This document shows, one piece after another, positions 12,511-24,513 of a stretch of 64,000 nucleotides of DNA; within the stretch, counting starts at the first letter, position 1, and each line of letters opens with the position of its first letter. The stretch covers positions 69,451,192 to 69,515,191 of the forward strand of contig CM065300.1 of the NCBI GenBank assembly GCA_032871835.1, read 5' to 3'. The notes under the pieces were generated by a model that was given only the letters and a program-made list of their open reading frames with translations, did no database searches and was not told the origin of the DNA. Made by a program: the position numbers and the translations under genes. The stretch is from Dipteronia dyeriana. Its lineage: Eukaryota; Streptophyta; Magnoliopsida; Sapindales; Sapindaceae.

Positions 12511-13090
12511 GTTCAAGTCTTGACTGGGCAGATAACAGCGCTCAGCAGATTCATTTTTCGGTCTACCGATAAATGTCTCCAATTCTTTAATGCCATCAAG
12601 CGGGGAAAGAACATAAAATGGGACAGGGAGAGTAAGCAAGCTTTTCAAGCCTTAAAGAAATATATGCCAAGCTCTTAGTTACTAGTCAAGCCAAGTCTTG
12701 GAGAAGTGATGCAAATCTACTTATCCGTTTCAGAGACTGCAGTAAGTGGGGCCTTGGTCAAGAAATATGAAGATAGGGTCCAGCGGCCTATCTACTACGT
12801 GAGTCATGCTCTATCCAAACCAGAGAAGAATTATACCCTTTCGGAGAAGCTCGCTTATGCCTTGGTGACCTCGATAAGGACGCTCCGTCCCCTACTCTCA
12901 AGCTCACTCAATAGCAGTAGGGATAAACAAATCCCCTCATCAATTCTTACAAAGGCCAGATTTTTCTGAAAGACTGGTTTTGTGGGCGTTGGAGCTTACT
13001 CAGTTTGATTTAAGGTATAAGCCCAGAACCACAATTAAAACCCAAGGTTTAGCAAACTTTGTGGCAGATCTATCTGTTCCTCTGGGCCGA
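12511..13090 (+). pseudogene. Tat-B RNase H (first domain)
   Basis: The frames 12706-12969 and 12980-13390 (first part) carry VQRPIYYVSHALSKPEKNYT and the LTQFDLRYKPR end motif. They align with Tat-A 4759-5060. One frameshift lies at about 12905-12975, around the DKQ motif where Tat-A keeps TDQPLRQFL. Confidence 0.8.
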
Positions 13091-13560
13091 GCGACCTCCG
13101 CATCGATAGATATAGCTCCTGAGAAGACTCCTCAGTCTGACAGCTGGTTGAAAGGTTACAAATCATGGATCATCTACACTGATGGAGCGTCCAGGCAAGC
13201 CGGAGGTGGAGCAAGCATAGTTCTAATAGACCCGAAGGGAACTGAATTTTGCCACCATTTAAGATTCGAATTTAAGGCCACTAACAATGAGGCAGAGTAT
13301 GAAGACCTCCTAGCCAGGATAACGGCAATGGTCGAGCTCAGGGTCGATTACTTGCAAGTCAAGAGTGACTCATTACTCATAGTCAATTAGGTTTCATGGG
13401 ATTACCAGGCAAAAGGGGATAACATGATTGCATATTTGAAGCTAGTTCAGCTGCCTAAAAATAAGTTTAAGGGATTTAAGATCGAGTAGGTCCCTCGACA
13501 ACAGAATCGTCGAGCTGACGTTCTTGCCAATATAGCTGTCAATGGTGGCCAAGCCTTGCC
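13091..13560 (+). pseudogene. Tat-B second (archaeal-like) RNase H
   Basis: The end of frame 12980-13390 contains IIYTDGASRQAGGGASIV, the catalytic Asp motif of the additional RNase H, then ATNNEAEY with the catalytic Glu, then LQVKSDS with the next Asp. A TAG at 13388 ends the frame, but the following bases still encode the family's VPRQQNxxAD-type end, with the last Asp near 13515. The domain core is intact up to the stop. Two RNase H domains place this element in the Tat lineage. Confidence 0.83.
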
Positions 13561-14863
13561 ATAGGGAGTTCCTCTCCAAGCGATCTCCCAACCGAGTATA
13601 GTAGCGGGCAAGGAGATTTATGGCTTGGATTGACAGCGATGCTGGATAGACCCAATAGTAGTTAATCTCCAAGAAGGAAGGCTTCCCAGAAAGCTTGACC
13701 AAGCTAAAAATATCAAGAGGCTCTAAGTTCGATACTGTTTGGTGGATGAACACCTCTACAGGAGGGGTAGGTTCTTTCCCCTGCTTCATTGCTTGCATCA
13801 TGATGATGCCAAATAGACGTTAAGAGAGGTTCACTCTGGAGAATACGGAAACCACAATGGTAGGAAAGCGCTGGCATATCAGGTACTCTGCATGGGGTAT
13901 TACTGGCCAACTATCCATCAAGATACGAAGAGCTTTATGCAATCCTGTGTACCATGCCATAAGACCTCTAACTTAAGCTGCCTCCTATCAGAGCGACTTT
14001 CATCTCTCAGCTCATCTTACTCTTTGCTATGTGGGGAGTCGACCTGATGGGATCACTACCTACCGCTCATGGACAAGCCAAGCATGATATTGTGGGGATC
14101 GCCTATTTCACGAGGTGGGTCAAAGCTGGACCACTATCCCAGATATCAGAAGAGAATACTATAAGGTTTATAAAAAAGAACGTAGTTTACAGGTTTAAGA
14201 CCCCTCTTATCATTATAGCTGACCTCGGTAAGCAGTTTGATAATGGCCGATTCAAGGACTTTTGCCAAGGCTTGGGAATCGACCTTAGATTTTCTTTAGT
14301 AGCCCACCCTCAGACTAACGGGTTAGTGGAATCCACCAATAAGACTATCAAGAAGCTGTTGAAAAAGAAGTTACAGCTGAGAAAGGGTAGATGGGCCGAG
14401 GAGCTTCCTGAGGTCCTCTAGGCTTACCGTACTATAAGAAGAACAACCACCAGAGAGACACCCTATTATTTGACCTTTGGGGTTGAAACAGATCATTCCA
14501 TCGAGCACAAACTAACCTTCTTCAGAGTTCAATATTTCGAATAAAGAAGCAATGAGGATAAGTTCCGAGCTAGCCTAGATCTCTTGGAAGAGAAACAAGA
14601 CCGGGTAGCTAAGAAGGTAGCGATTTACCATAGCAGGATCGCTAGGTACTTTAACAGGGGGGTTAAAGCTCGAAACTTTAAGGAAGGGGACCTAGTTCTA
14701 AGGAATACCAGGAAGAGGTCAGATGGGGTCCTAGGACCCAACTGGGAAGGACCTTACTTAATAAAGGTAGTGGTCCGAAATGAGGCACACAAGCTCGAAG
14801 ACATGGATGGACACCAGATCGACCACACCTGAAACGCAGATCACCTGAGGAAATTTTACCCCT
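13561..14863 (+). pseudogene. Tat-B integrase
   Basis: Integrase inserts the cDNA into the genome. The HHCC zinc region (about 13790-13970) is broken by stops. The core frame 14029-14421 (130 codons) keeps the catalytic triad: Asp in MWGVDLMG, Asp in IADLGKQFD and Glu in LVESTNKTI. A TAG at 14419 interrupts the AYRT motif. The C-terminal frame 14584-14832 ends with the NWEGPYLI motif typical of gypsy integrase ends. It is the best-preserved pol domain of Tat-B. Confidence 0.87.
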
Positions 14864-15696
14864 AAGTAGGAAACTCGAGAACAGGCTACCTCCTTTTAGG
14901 TTTTAATGAAATCCTCATTAATAATGTATGCTATTTTTTATCAATAAAGTCTGCTTTCTCCATCTTCAATTATATTCCACCATGATTACTCCATAAACCG
15001 ACTAGGGTCTACATGGGTAAGTCAGACATAAACGTCTCGAAGACGGGGGATTAGCCGGGGAAGCCCCCTCACTATCCTTGATGCCTTGGTTGGGCTACTA
15101 CCCCCAATAAGGTTCTAAGTGTAAAAGCATAGTTGCCATACAGATCTCGAGACCAAGATATAGCTAGATAGCCCTCCTGATGCCTTGGTCAGACTACCAC
15201 CCCCATGAAGGATCTAAGTGTAAGAGCATAGTTTCTATCCAGATCTCGAGACCAAGATATAGCTAGATAGCCCTCCTGATGCCTTGGTCGAGCTACTACC
15301 TCAAAGAAGGATCTGAGTGTAAGAGCATAGTTGCCATCCAGATCTCGAGACCAGGATATAGCTAGATAGCCCTTCTGATGCCATGGTCAAGCTACAACCC
15401 CCAAGACGGATCTGAGTGTAAGAGCATAGCTGCCACCCAGATCACAGGATCAGGAAATAGATAGATAGCCCTCATAATGCCTTGGTTAGGCTATGACCCC
15501 CAAGAAGGATTCGAGTTTAAGAGCACAATTGTCATCCCAATCTCGAGACTAGGAAATAGCTAGATAGCTCTCCTGATTCCTCGATCAAACTATAACCCCT
15601 TAGAGGGGCTCGAGAATGGAAAGCTCACCTACTTAAACTCTAATATCCCAGTTGTTACTGGTTGCTAATCCTCCATGTATATATGGTTGCTAATCC
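14864..15696 (+). repeat. Tat-B 3' untranslated region with about 100-bp tandem repeats
   Basis: After integrase, a short AT-rich stretch with ATCAATAAAG is followed by tandem repeats at about 15070-15610. The unit is about 99-100 bp, and its gatgccttgg-type start recurs near 15079, 15179, 15278, 15377, 15476 and 15575. Each unit contains ctagatagcc and gtaagagcat. The array is shared with Tat-A at 56020-56470. Tandem repeats downstream of pol are known in Tat elements and can seed satellites. Homology to Tat-A stops at about 15696, where the Copia-A block begins. Confidence 0.85.
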
Positions 15697-17585
15697 TTGT
15701 TTGTATCCTATACAAACACTTATATATGTGCACACACCAATTTGCATCATATGCAATCTCTCGTGTTATAATTGATATATATATCTTTTAATTATCCTTT
15801 TCTAATATATCTAATATATTAAAAAGTGATAATAAGTATTTTAAATTTAAACTTAAATTCAAATACTTAGATAAATGATTTAGTAAAATAAAATAATCCT
15901 ATTATTTTATCTTTACCTAAATCCATATATCAACTAACACCCTCCAATTAATAGTTAATTAATAATTCATAATTAATTAATAATTCATAATTATCAATAT
16001 AATTAAATAATCTAATTATTTAATTAATTTAACTATTAACATTCATTAATTAAAGAACCTCATTATTCAATTAATTTCTGAATATAGACATGTCACTTTT
16101 GTAACACACAATTAATTGACCGTGACCCTTGTTACCTAAATCGATCGGGCTAGCAAGGGGACCTAATGGACCCACAGTATTTTGAGCTCCAACAATCCTC
16201 GGAATCATTAATTAAACTCTTTAATTAATATTCCTTGATTATTAACTCCGATGTTATTCCACTAAAAACCCGAAGCTGCACTCTTTAAACTGTAGACGCT
16301 TTTACACAGACCGATACAACTCGGTATCCATCGATATAGCTATTACATATGGTGTTATCCTCCACAATAGTTCATAATTAGAGCTGGGTCATAATGTCCG
16401 TTATACCCCTCTAATTACATATATCCTTTAAGTACCATTGATTCTCTAATGAACAATAAATCCTAATTCCTTACGAAATTAGAAGTGCGTTCATATTGTT
16501 CAAGCCTTGAATCAACCCTTAAGGGAACTACCATCTACTTCTCACAAAAAGGAGTGGATTCCACTGTTGTTTACAAACCTACCCAGCCACAAGCCAAACC
16601 GTAATCCCAACATACAGAGTATATTGATCGGGAATAGCATCCGACCTCACCCATGGTATATCAAATACCACGATCTAACCTACAAGAGTCGATAAGACAC
16701 TCATGATTAAGATCACCCATATATAGCCATAATTAATTGATATATATGAATCTCATCGGTAAACGGATCTTCGTGAGAGATTCATATAGATCATGGCCCA
16801 GTCCTATATGATCACATCATACAAGGTGCCTCCATTCCCATATCTCATATGAATGATTCAAGATAGAATCATTGTACATTACATAATGGACCGCAGCTAT
16901 AGATTAACCACAAATAAAGTACCCAACTTTATTTGCTATCTATGGACTCTTTAGATTGCACGTCTTTTACTGTATCTATCCGTATATGACACTCATATAC
17001 ACAGTTCGAGATTACATCCGGTAATCTGGGATGTTAAATATATGAACAAGTTATAAAATAAACAACACAATAAGAATGAATTGAACTTTTCCTTTTATTT
17101 ATTTCATAAATCCATTTACAAATTACATCTTTATGGCATAACCCCAACAATATTCATGAGATGCAATTTATATGTGTGTGAAATCAATACACCAAATTGA
17201 GAAGAAAGAGTTTCTTCAAGTATTTCTCTACATCCTCCATTCAAGTTCCTGAGACCGTGACACACTCATACGCAGTTACCAGTTCCGGGAGATAGCGAGG
17301 AAGATCGAGTGGTTCAGACAGAAGCATACCATAAAGTGAAGGAGCTTCCAAACGTTGGTAAGAGTGATTCAGACAGGAGCACATCGTAAAGTGAATGAGC
17401 CTCCAAACGTTGGTATGTTCTTCTTCTGATTTTATTGATTACAATTTCCTATGTTTACATATTGTATGTATTAGTTTTGAAAAATTATTACGATCCCAAG
17501 TTCACTGGTCCCAGATACAGATATGATCTGTATAAAAATTTTGAAACCAAGTTCCGTTGCGTAACCGGTGAACAGGGTTCCAAGA
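15697..17585. repeat. Copia-A1 5' LTR with its first three quarters inverted
   Basis: 15697-17149 is the reverse complement of LTR bases 1 to about 1450 (compare 23024-24473): it ends ccccaaca at 17149, the mirror of the TGTTGGGG start. 17150-17585 is in forward orientation and matches the last quarter of the LTR at 29990-31995 (for example aagaaagagtttcttc near 17203 and 31611). The two parts together make about one LTR. The true end, ggttccaaga, is followed by the primer site. Confidence 0.85.
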
Positions 17586-17587
17586 AT

Positions 17588-17600
17588 TGGTATCAGAGCC
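17588..17600 (+). other. Copia-A1 primer-binding site, initiator tRNA-Met
   Basis: TGGTATCAGAGCC lies 2 bp after the LTR end. It is the standard complement of the initiator Met tRNA used by plant copia elements. It fixes the orientation of A1 as plus. The A2 copy of this site is deleted. Confidence 0.92.
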
Positions 17601-19147
17601 AATTTTATTTTAGGAACATGAAATTGTTTTCGATGCTCCTGTATGTATGATTGTGTAGACACGATTTAAATTGATTGTATGCTGTTTTTGTATGTATATT
17701 TTTTTTTTAAATTTACGAAAACATGATTGATCATTAATTATATGGTACTGTGGATTTAGGGTTTATGGGTTGTATTATTTATTTTTTTTGTTTATATATA
17801 TATATTTACTGTTATTGTATTTTAAAAAAAAATTGTAACCTATATTGAAGACCTGGAAAAATCACGAAGAAGGATTCATGAGATGAATCAGAGTGACCTG
17901 AAGAGACTGTAAGACCTGAAAATTACAAGAAGACCAAGGAATGCCTCGGGAAATTTTTTGTAATTTTAGATTCCAATTTTTTTAGGTTGAATAATCCACA
18001 GTACTCGGTCAATTCATGTATGCTTTATATTATGTGATGATAAAAGCATTGGCATGCATACGTAAGTCATTTAGATTAGATGTGCCTACACAAATATAAT
18101 TGATATGTCATACATGCATCATAGCCTGATATTTTATGTATTTATTTTAATGTGATTAAAATGAGTAATATACATAATTGGCTATGAATAATGCGATTAG
18201 TTTTTAATGGTTAGAAAACTTGGTAATTCTCATTAATATTACTCTAGTTATTAAAGAGTTTAATAAGTTAGATTAATAGGGTCATTTATTGTAAATAGGA
18301 TTAATATGATTAATTACCTAATAATAAATTATCCAAATAAAGTGTTTGGGTTTTAATAGTTAAAACTTGGTAAACACTAACATAATAATCTAACCCTAGT
18401 AAATAATTTACAAAGGCTTAGATTATTCACTAATAGATTAAATTTTTAATTGTTAAAAATCATTAATAATTTATTAGTTAATTAGAATTTGGTTCTAATT
18501 AGTTAATGCGCTAGATAACTTGATTAAAGTTAGTCATTTAATACTGTAGAGTCTAGGTTCATTAACGGTTAATAGAAAACCCTAATTTAAAATAGTGAGT
18601 GGGAGAGGGATATATAACATATATATCCCGCGGTCTCCATCATTAGTTCAACACCGTGAGATTCGAGTGTGGACTCGTGACGGCTTTGCTTTCGTCCTCC
18701 TTAAGGAGGGTTTCCATAAAGGTCAATACCAAGGTTGACATCATAGCGGATAAGATTTCTGAGGGTTTTTCGAGATTGACCGATCCTAAGGCGGCAATTC
18801 TCGAGTTAAGCTCGTGAGATCTGAAATGGTGGGTTATACTCACAAAGGTTTTGATTAAGTTTGTTAATTAAAAACCTGACTGAATGAACGATGGTTGAAT
18901 GATATGGAATAAGAGTTATTCTAGATTTTCATTTGATTGAGAATGTCTCGGTCTAACATGCAAAGACTTGACCAACCCTTAAACAACACTTCTTTGTGGT
19001 ATGTTGGATTGTCGTGGTATAGTAACTAGTTTTAGGGTAGTTCTAGTTCATTAAACATGTGCATGTATTATGTTTAAATTTATGACAAAGCCCTTGCACT
19101 TGTTTTAAATAAATGACTCAATGAATGTTTTATTTATTTCAGCAATA
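17601..19147 (+). other. Copia-A1 long untranslated leader
   Basis: About 1.55 kb lies between the primer site and gag. It is AT-rich to about 18590, then GC-richer at 18600-18850. It contains no convincing ORF. A splice acceptor-like tttatttatttcag at 19129-19142 sits just before the gag ATG, and possible donors lie near 18846 (aaag|gtttt). The same layout occurs in A2 (25430-26621) and Copia-A3 (58590-59362). It may carry packaging signals or a leader intron; neither can be shown here. Confidence 0.65.
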
Positions 19148-19935
19148 ATGTCTTCTACATTACTTCAAATTCTCGCAAATGAAAAATTAATTTGTGATAA
19201 GTACACTAAGTGAAAACTTACCATTAATGCAATATTGGTCACCAAAGGCCTCAAGTTTGTGCTTACGGAGGAGTGTCCTCCAACGCCTGCTGCCAATGCC
19301 ACACGAACTATTCGTGAGGCATACGAGTGATAGGTCTCAACTGATGAGAAGGCCCAAACATATCTGTTGGCTTCAATGACAGATGTGCTTGTCATAAAGC
19401 ATGAAACAATGACTTCAGCAATCGAAATCATGGAGTCATTGCAAGCTACATTCTGGCAGCCCTCCAAGCAAAAGTGACACGACGTTGTTCGTTCCGCTAT
19501 GCTCGCTCGTATGAAGGAATGTACGTCAGTTCGGGAACATGTCCTGAGCATGATATCCTACTTCAACAAGGCAGAAGTCAATGGCGGATCCATTGACGAA
19601 CCCAGTCAAGTGAGCATCATACTGATGACTCTTTCGAAGAGTTTCAATTAGTTTTATAGTAAATAAGAGATGAACAAGTTAAGGTTCAATCTCACACAGT
19701 TGCTCAGTGAGCTCACTACCTAGGAGTCATTGACTAAGGACAACAAGGGCAAGACCGGTGAGGCAAATGTTGCTGAACCATGTTCCTCAAATAATAAGAA
19801 GAGGAAGAGGTCTATTGGGAAATCGAAGGGTAAGCCCAAATCCAAGAAAGCCCAAAGCAAGAAGAAGTCCAAGAAAGGTAAATGTGATTTACTTATTCTT
19901 GAGTCATGTTTAGTGGAAGATGATTCTTCACCCTA
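19148..19935 (+). pseudogene. Copia-A1 gag
   Basis: The ATG at 19148 is chosen because it matches the intact-looking start in Copia-A3 (59363), beginning MSSTLLQILAN. The product is a copia-type gag (UBN2-like). Stops include one at about 19210 (TGG to TGA) and several after 19330. The C-terminal frame 19730-19936 is Lys/Ser-rich, with KKAQSKKKSKK, an RNA-binding tail. The CCHC knuckle expected here is missing: the basic tail runs straight into the protease linker. Confidence 0.82.
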
Positions 19936-20320
19936 GATAGTTGATTCAGGGGCCACTAACCATGTTTGTTCTTCTTTACAATGAACTGATTCTTGGACAA
20001 AGCTAGAGGAGCAAGCCTACTCAATACGTGTAGGGTCAAGGGATGTCGTGTCGGCACAAGCAGTGAGCGTGATGAGATTACGTTTTTGTAATAATTATAT
20101 ATTGTTGGACAATGTATTTTATATTCCTGGATTTACACGGAATTTGATTTTCGTTTCTAAGTTGTTATAACAAAAAATATTCCGTTTCTTTTAATAATAA
20201 GCCTGTTATTATTGGAAAGAATGGTCTGAATATTTGTTCAGGAATTAATGAAAACAAATTTTATGTGTTAAGACAGTTAATACATACTACACTGCTCAAC
20301 ACCGAAATGTTTAGGGTTGA
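19936..20320 (+). pseudogene. Copia-A1 protease region
   Basis: The copia protease active site IVDSGATNHVCSS follows a TAG at 19936-19938 (TGG to TAG relative to A2, which reads SPWIVDSG). The downstream part with LLDNVFYIPG is recognisable to about 20140, with a stop near 20167. It would process the single Gag-Pol polyprotein. Confidence 0.78.
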
Positions 20321-21400
20321 AAAACAAAAAACTAAACGACATAAGATTTCTCCAGATAATGACACGTATCTATAGCATCTAAGGCTTGGTCATATAAACC
20401 TTGACTGGATAGATAGACTAGTGAAAAACGGACCTTTAAGTGAGTACCTTACCTGTCTGTGAATCTTGTCTGGAAGGTAAGATGACTAAGAGACCTTTTA
20501 TCGGAAAAGGACTTAGAGCTAAAGAACTGCTAGAACTTATACATACAGACGTCTACGGACAGATGAATGTTAAAGCTATGGGTGGTTATAAGTATTATGT
20601 CATCTTTATAGATGGCTACTCAATATACGGATACGACTACCTAATGCAATGGAAGTCAGAAACATTTGTAATGTTCAAATAATTCTGAGCTGAAGTTTAG
20701 AATCAATTAGGTAAGACTATCAAGTTACTACGAACGGATCGTGCAAGTGAGTACCTTGATCAAGAGTTTGAAGGCTTCATGGTCAAGCATGGGATAGTTT
20801 ACCAACTCACAGCTCTTTGTACACCTCAGTAAAATGGTGTAGCGAAAGAGGAGAAATAGAACCCTGATGGAAATGGTGAGATCTATGATTAGTTTCTCAT
20901 CATTACCAAATTCGTTTGGGGGATATATGTTACAAACATCGGCATACATTTTGAATGTAGTGCCATGAAAATCTGTTCCTAAGACTCCCATAGAGTTGTG
21001 GAATGGTCGTAAAGCTAGTTTACGACATTTCCGAATATGGAGGTGTCCAGCACACGTTCTAAAGAATAGAAGTGGAAAGCTAGACTCCAATTCTGTGGTC
21101 TGCCTATTTGAAGGATACTCTAAGAAGACCAGAGGTGGACACTTCTATAGTCCCGAAGATAACAAAATATTTGTATCGACAAATGCAACATTTCTTGAGG
21201 ATAGTTATATTAGTGACCATAAACCTCGTTCTAAGATTGTATTGAATGAGTTGGAGCCTTGTGAGACTAGTGCTTCATCAACAAGAGTTGTTGATCCACA
21301 AACATTTGAGAGTCAGATGGTTCCTGATCAGGATACACTATCACCTAGACGTAGTGAGAGGGTTATGAGACAACCTAAACGCTATTTAGGTATAGGTGAG
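20321..21400 (+). pseudogene. Copia-A1 integrase
   Basis: The pre-integrase motif HLRLGHINLD is at about 20378-20407. The frame 20440-20682 has PVCESCLEGKMTKRPF and LIHTDVYG with the first catalytic Asp. The second Asp region (LRTDRAS) is near 20731, with stops between. The catalytic Glu region near 20830-20860 is frameshifted, and the A2 copy is clearer there. The frame 20996-21406 is the integrase C-terminus and RT linker ([20 protein letters not shown]). Integrase before RT is the copia order. Confidence 0.82.
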
Positions 21401-22350
21401 GGATAAGGTGTTGTCTCTACTGATTGTGTGGATAATCCATTGACATTTAAGAATGAAATGAAAGATCCTGATAAAGAGAAATGGCTTAAAGCCATGAATC
21501 TCGAGATGGAGTCCATGTACTCTAACTCAGTCTGGGATCTTATAGACTTACAGAATTGAGTAAAACCCATAGGGTGTAAGTTGATCTACAATAGAAAGAG
21601 AGGAGTAAACGGGAAGGTAGAGACCTTCAAGGCAAGGCTAATGGCCAAGGGTTATTCCCAGAAAGAGGGGGTCGATTATGAAGAGACCTTTTTACTAGTA
21701 GCTATGTTTAAGTCTATTAGGATTCTTTTATCCATTGTTGCCTATTTCGATTACAAAATTTGGCAAATGGACGTTAATACTGCATTCTTGAATGGCAATC
21801 TTGATGAGAGCATCTTTATGATGCAACCAGATGGATTCGTGTCTCTAGATCAAGAGCAAAAGGTTTGCAAGATGCAAAGGTCCATCTATTGACTTAATTA
21901 AGCATCTAGATCTTGGAACATTAGGTTTGATGATGTGATCAAAACCTATGGCTTCGAGCAGAACGACGATGAGCCTTGTGTCTACAAGCGCATCATTGAT
22001 AAGAAAGTACTTTTCTTGGTCCTATACGTAGATGATATCCTACTCATTGGGAATGATATGGGAGTGTTGTCTGATGTAAAGGGTTGGCTGGCTAGCCAAT
22101 TCCAAATGAAAGATTTGGGAGAGGCGAGTTATGTTCTTGGGATCCAGCTTATAAGGGATAATAAGAATAAACTCATAGCACTGTCTCAGGCATCATATAT
22201 CGACAAGATTCTTGTACGATTTTTGATGCAAACTCTAAGAAAGGTAATTTACCTTTTAGGCATAGAGTTCACTTGTCTAAGGAACAGTGTCCGAAGACAC
22301 CTCAAGAAGTTAAGGATAAGAGACGTGTACCTTATGCATCGGCAGTAGGT
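21401..22350 (+). pseudogene. Copia-A1 reverse transcriptase
   Basis: The frames 21581-21892 and 21935-22348 cover most of the copia RT. The first has QMDVNTAFLNGNLDE, with the first catalytic Asp; the second has LYVDDILLIGND, with the YVDD catalytic pair intact. A stop (TGA) at 21890 and another at about 21900 lie between, and a TGA at 21558 breaks the start. All three catalytic Asp codons survive. A frameshift near 22230 disrupts the end of the domain. Confidence 0.86.
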
Positions 22351-23009
22351 AGTTTATGTATGCTATGTTATGCACGAGACCGGACATCTGCTATGTAGTG
22401 GGAGTAGTCAGCAGATACCAGTCCAACCCAGGATTGGATCATTGGGTTGCTATCAAGATAATTCTCAAGTATCTTTGGAGAATGAAAGACTATATGCTAG
22501 TGTATTCAGGGCATGATTTGATCCCCTTAGGATACACGGATTCTGATTTTCAATCAGACAGATATTCTAGGAAATCCACGTCTGGATCAGTATTTACTGT
22601 GGGTAGTGGAGCCATTGTGTGGAGAAGTATCAAGCAATCTTGCAGTGCTGACTCCACCAAGGAAGTCTAATATGTAACCGTCTGTGAAGCTGCTAAAGAG
22701 GTTGTTTGGCTCCGTAAGTTCTTGAGTGATCTGGAAGTTGTTCCAGATCTGGATAGGCCCATCACATTTTATTGTGATAACAGTGGTGCTGTGACTAATT
22801 CCCAAGAACCAAGAAGCCACAAAAGAGGGAAACATATAGAGAGAAAGTATCATCTTATTAGAGAGATAATGTAGAGAGGAGATGTGATCGTCACAAAGAT
22901 AGCCTCACAAGACAATCATGTTGACCCATTTACAAAGACTTTACCGGCTAAAGTGTTTTTAGGTCACCTAGATGGTCTAGGGTTACGAGACATGCCTCAC
23001 ATGCTTTAG
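22351..23009 (+). pseudogene. Copia-A1 RNase H
   Basis: The frame 22356-22670 contains CTRPDICYVVGVVSRYQ, then GYTDSDFQ with the catalytic Asp motif, then the GSGAIVWRS stretch. A TAA at 22668 (EAEY in A2, EV then stop here) removes the catalytic Glu context. The rest runs to a natural end, cacatgctttag, at 23007-23009, just before the purine tract and LTR. Confidence 0.82.
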
Positions 23010-23023
23010 TGCAAGCTGAAGAT

Positions 23024-24488
23024 TGTTGGGGTTTATGCCCTAAAGATGTAATTTGTAAATTGATTTATAAAATAAATAAAAGGAAAAGTTCAATTCATTC
23101 TTATCGTGTTTATTTATTTTATAACTTGTGCATATATTTAACATCCAAGAATGCTGGATGTAATCTCGAACTGTGTATATGAGTGTCATATACGGATTGA
23201 TACAGTAAAAGACGTGCAATGTAAAGAGTCCATAGATAGAAAATAAAACTGGGTACTTTATTTGTGGTTAATCTATAGCTGCGGGCCATACCGTAATGTA
23301 CGATGATTCTATCCTGAATCATTCATATGAGATATGGGAATGGAGGCACCTTGTATGATGTGATCATATAGGACTGGGCCATGATCTATATGAATCTCTC
23401 ACCAAGATCCGTTTATCGATGAGATTCATATATATCAATTAATGATGGTTATATGTGGGTGATCTTAATCCTGAGTGTCTTATCGACTTTTGCAGGTTAG
23501 ATCGTGGTCTTTGATATACCATGGGTAAGGTCGGATGCTATTCCCGATCAATATACTCTGTATGTTAGGATTACAGATTGGCTTGTGGCTGGGAAGGTTT
23601 GTCCACAATAATGGAATCCACTCCTTCTTATCAGAAGTAGATGGTAGTTCCCTTAAGGGTTGATTCGGGGCTTGAACAATATGAGCGCTCTCCTAATTCT
23701 GTAAGGAATTAGGATTTATTGTCCATTAGATAATCAATGGTACTTAAAGGATATATGTAATTAAAGGGGTATAACGGACATTATGACCCAGCTCTAATTA
23801 TGAACTATTGTGGAGGATCACACTATATGTAATAGTTATATCGATGGACACGTGTTGTATTGGTCTGTGTAAAATCGTCTACAGTTGAGAGAGTGCAGCT
23901 TCGGGTTTTTTGTGGAATAACACCAGAGTTAATAATCAAGGAATATTAATTAAAGAGTTTAATTAATGATTCCGATGATTATTGGAGCTCAAAATACTGT
24001 GGGTCCATTAGGTCCCCTTGCTAGCCCGATCTATTTAGGCAACAAGGGTCAAGGTTAATTAATTGGATTGTCCAATTAATTGTGTTACAAAAGTGACAAG
24101 TATATATTCGGGAATTAATTGAATAATGAGATTATTTAATTAATGAATGTTAATAGTTAAATTAATTAAATAATTAGATTATTTAATTATATTGATAATT
24201 ATGAATTATTAATTAACTATTTAATTGGAGGGTGTTAGTTGATATATGGATTTGGGTAAAGATAAAATAATAGGATTATTTTATTTTACTAAATCATTTA
24301 TCTAAGTATTTGAATTTAAGTTTAAATTTAAAATACTTATTATCACTTTTTAATATATTAGATATATTTGAACAGGATAATTAAAATATATATATCAATT
24401 ATAACACAAGAGATTGCATAGGATGCAAATTGGTGTGTGCACATATATAAGTGTTTGTATAGGATACAAACAATGATATATATATAAA
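23024..24488 (+). repeat. Middle LTR of the Copia-A pair, 3' truncated
   Basis: It starts TGTTGGGGTT after a degraded polypurine tract (gcaagctgaagat, 23011-23023). It matches 29990 to about 31450 of the full LTR and then stops: the last quarter, the primer site and the first part of the A2 leader are absent. A short unmatched spacer (about 24489-24513) joins it to the A2 leader. Confidence 0.85.
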
Positions 24489-24513
24489 TAAAGCCAAGTG
24501 CAGGGTGATTGGT

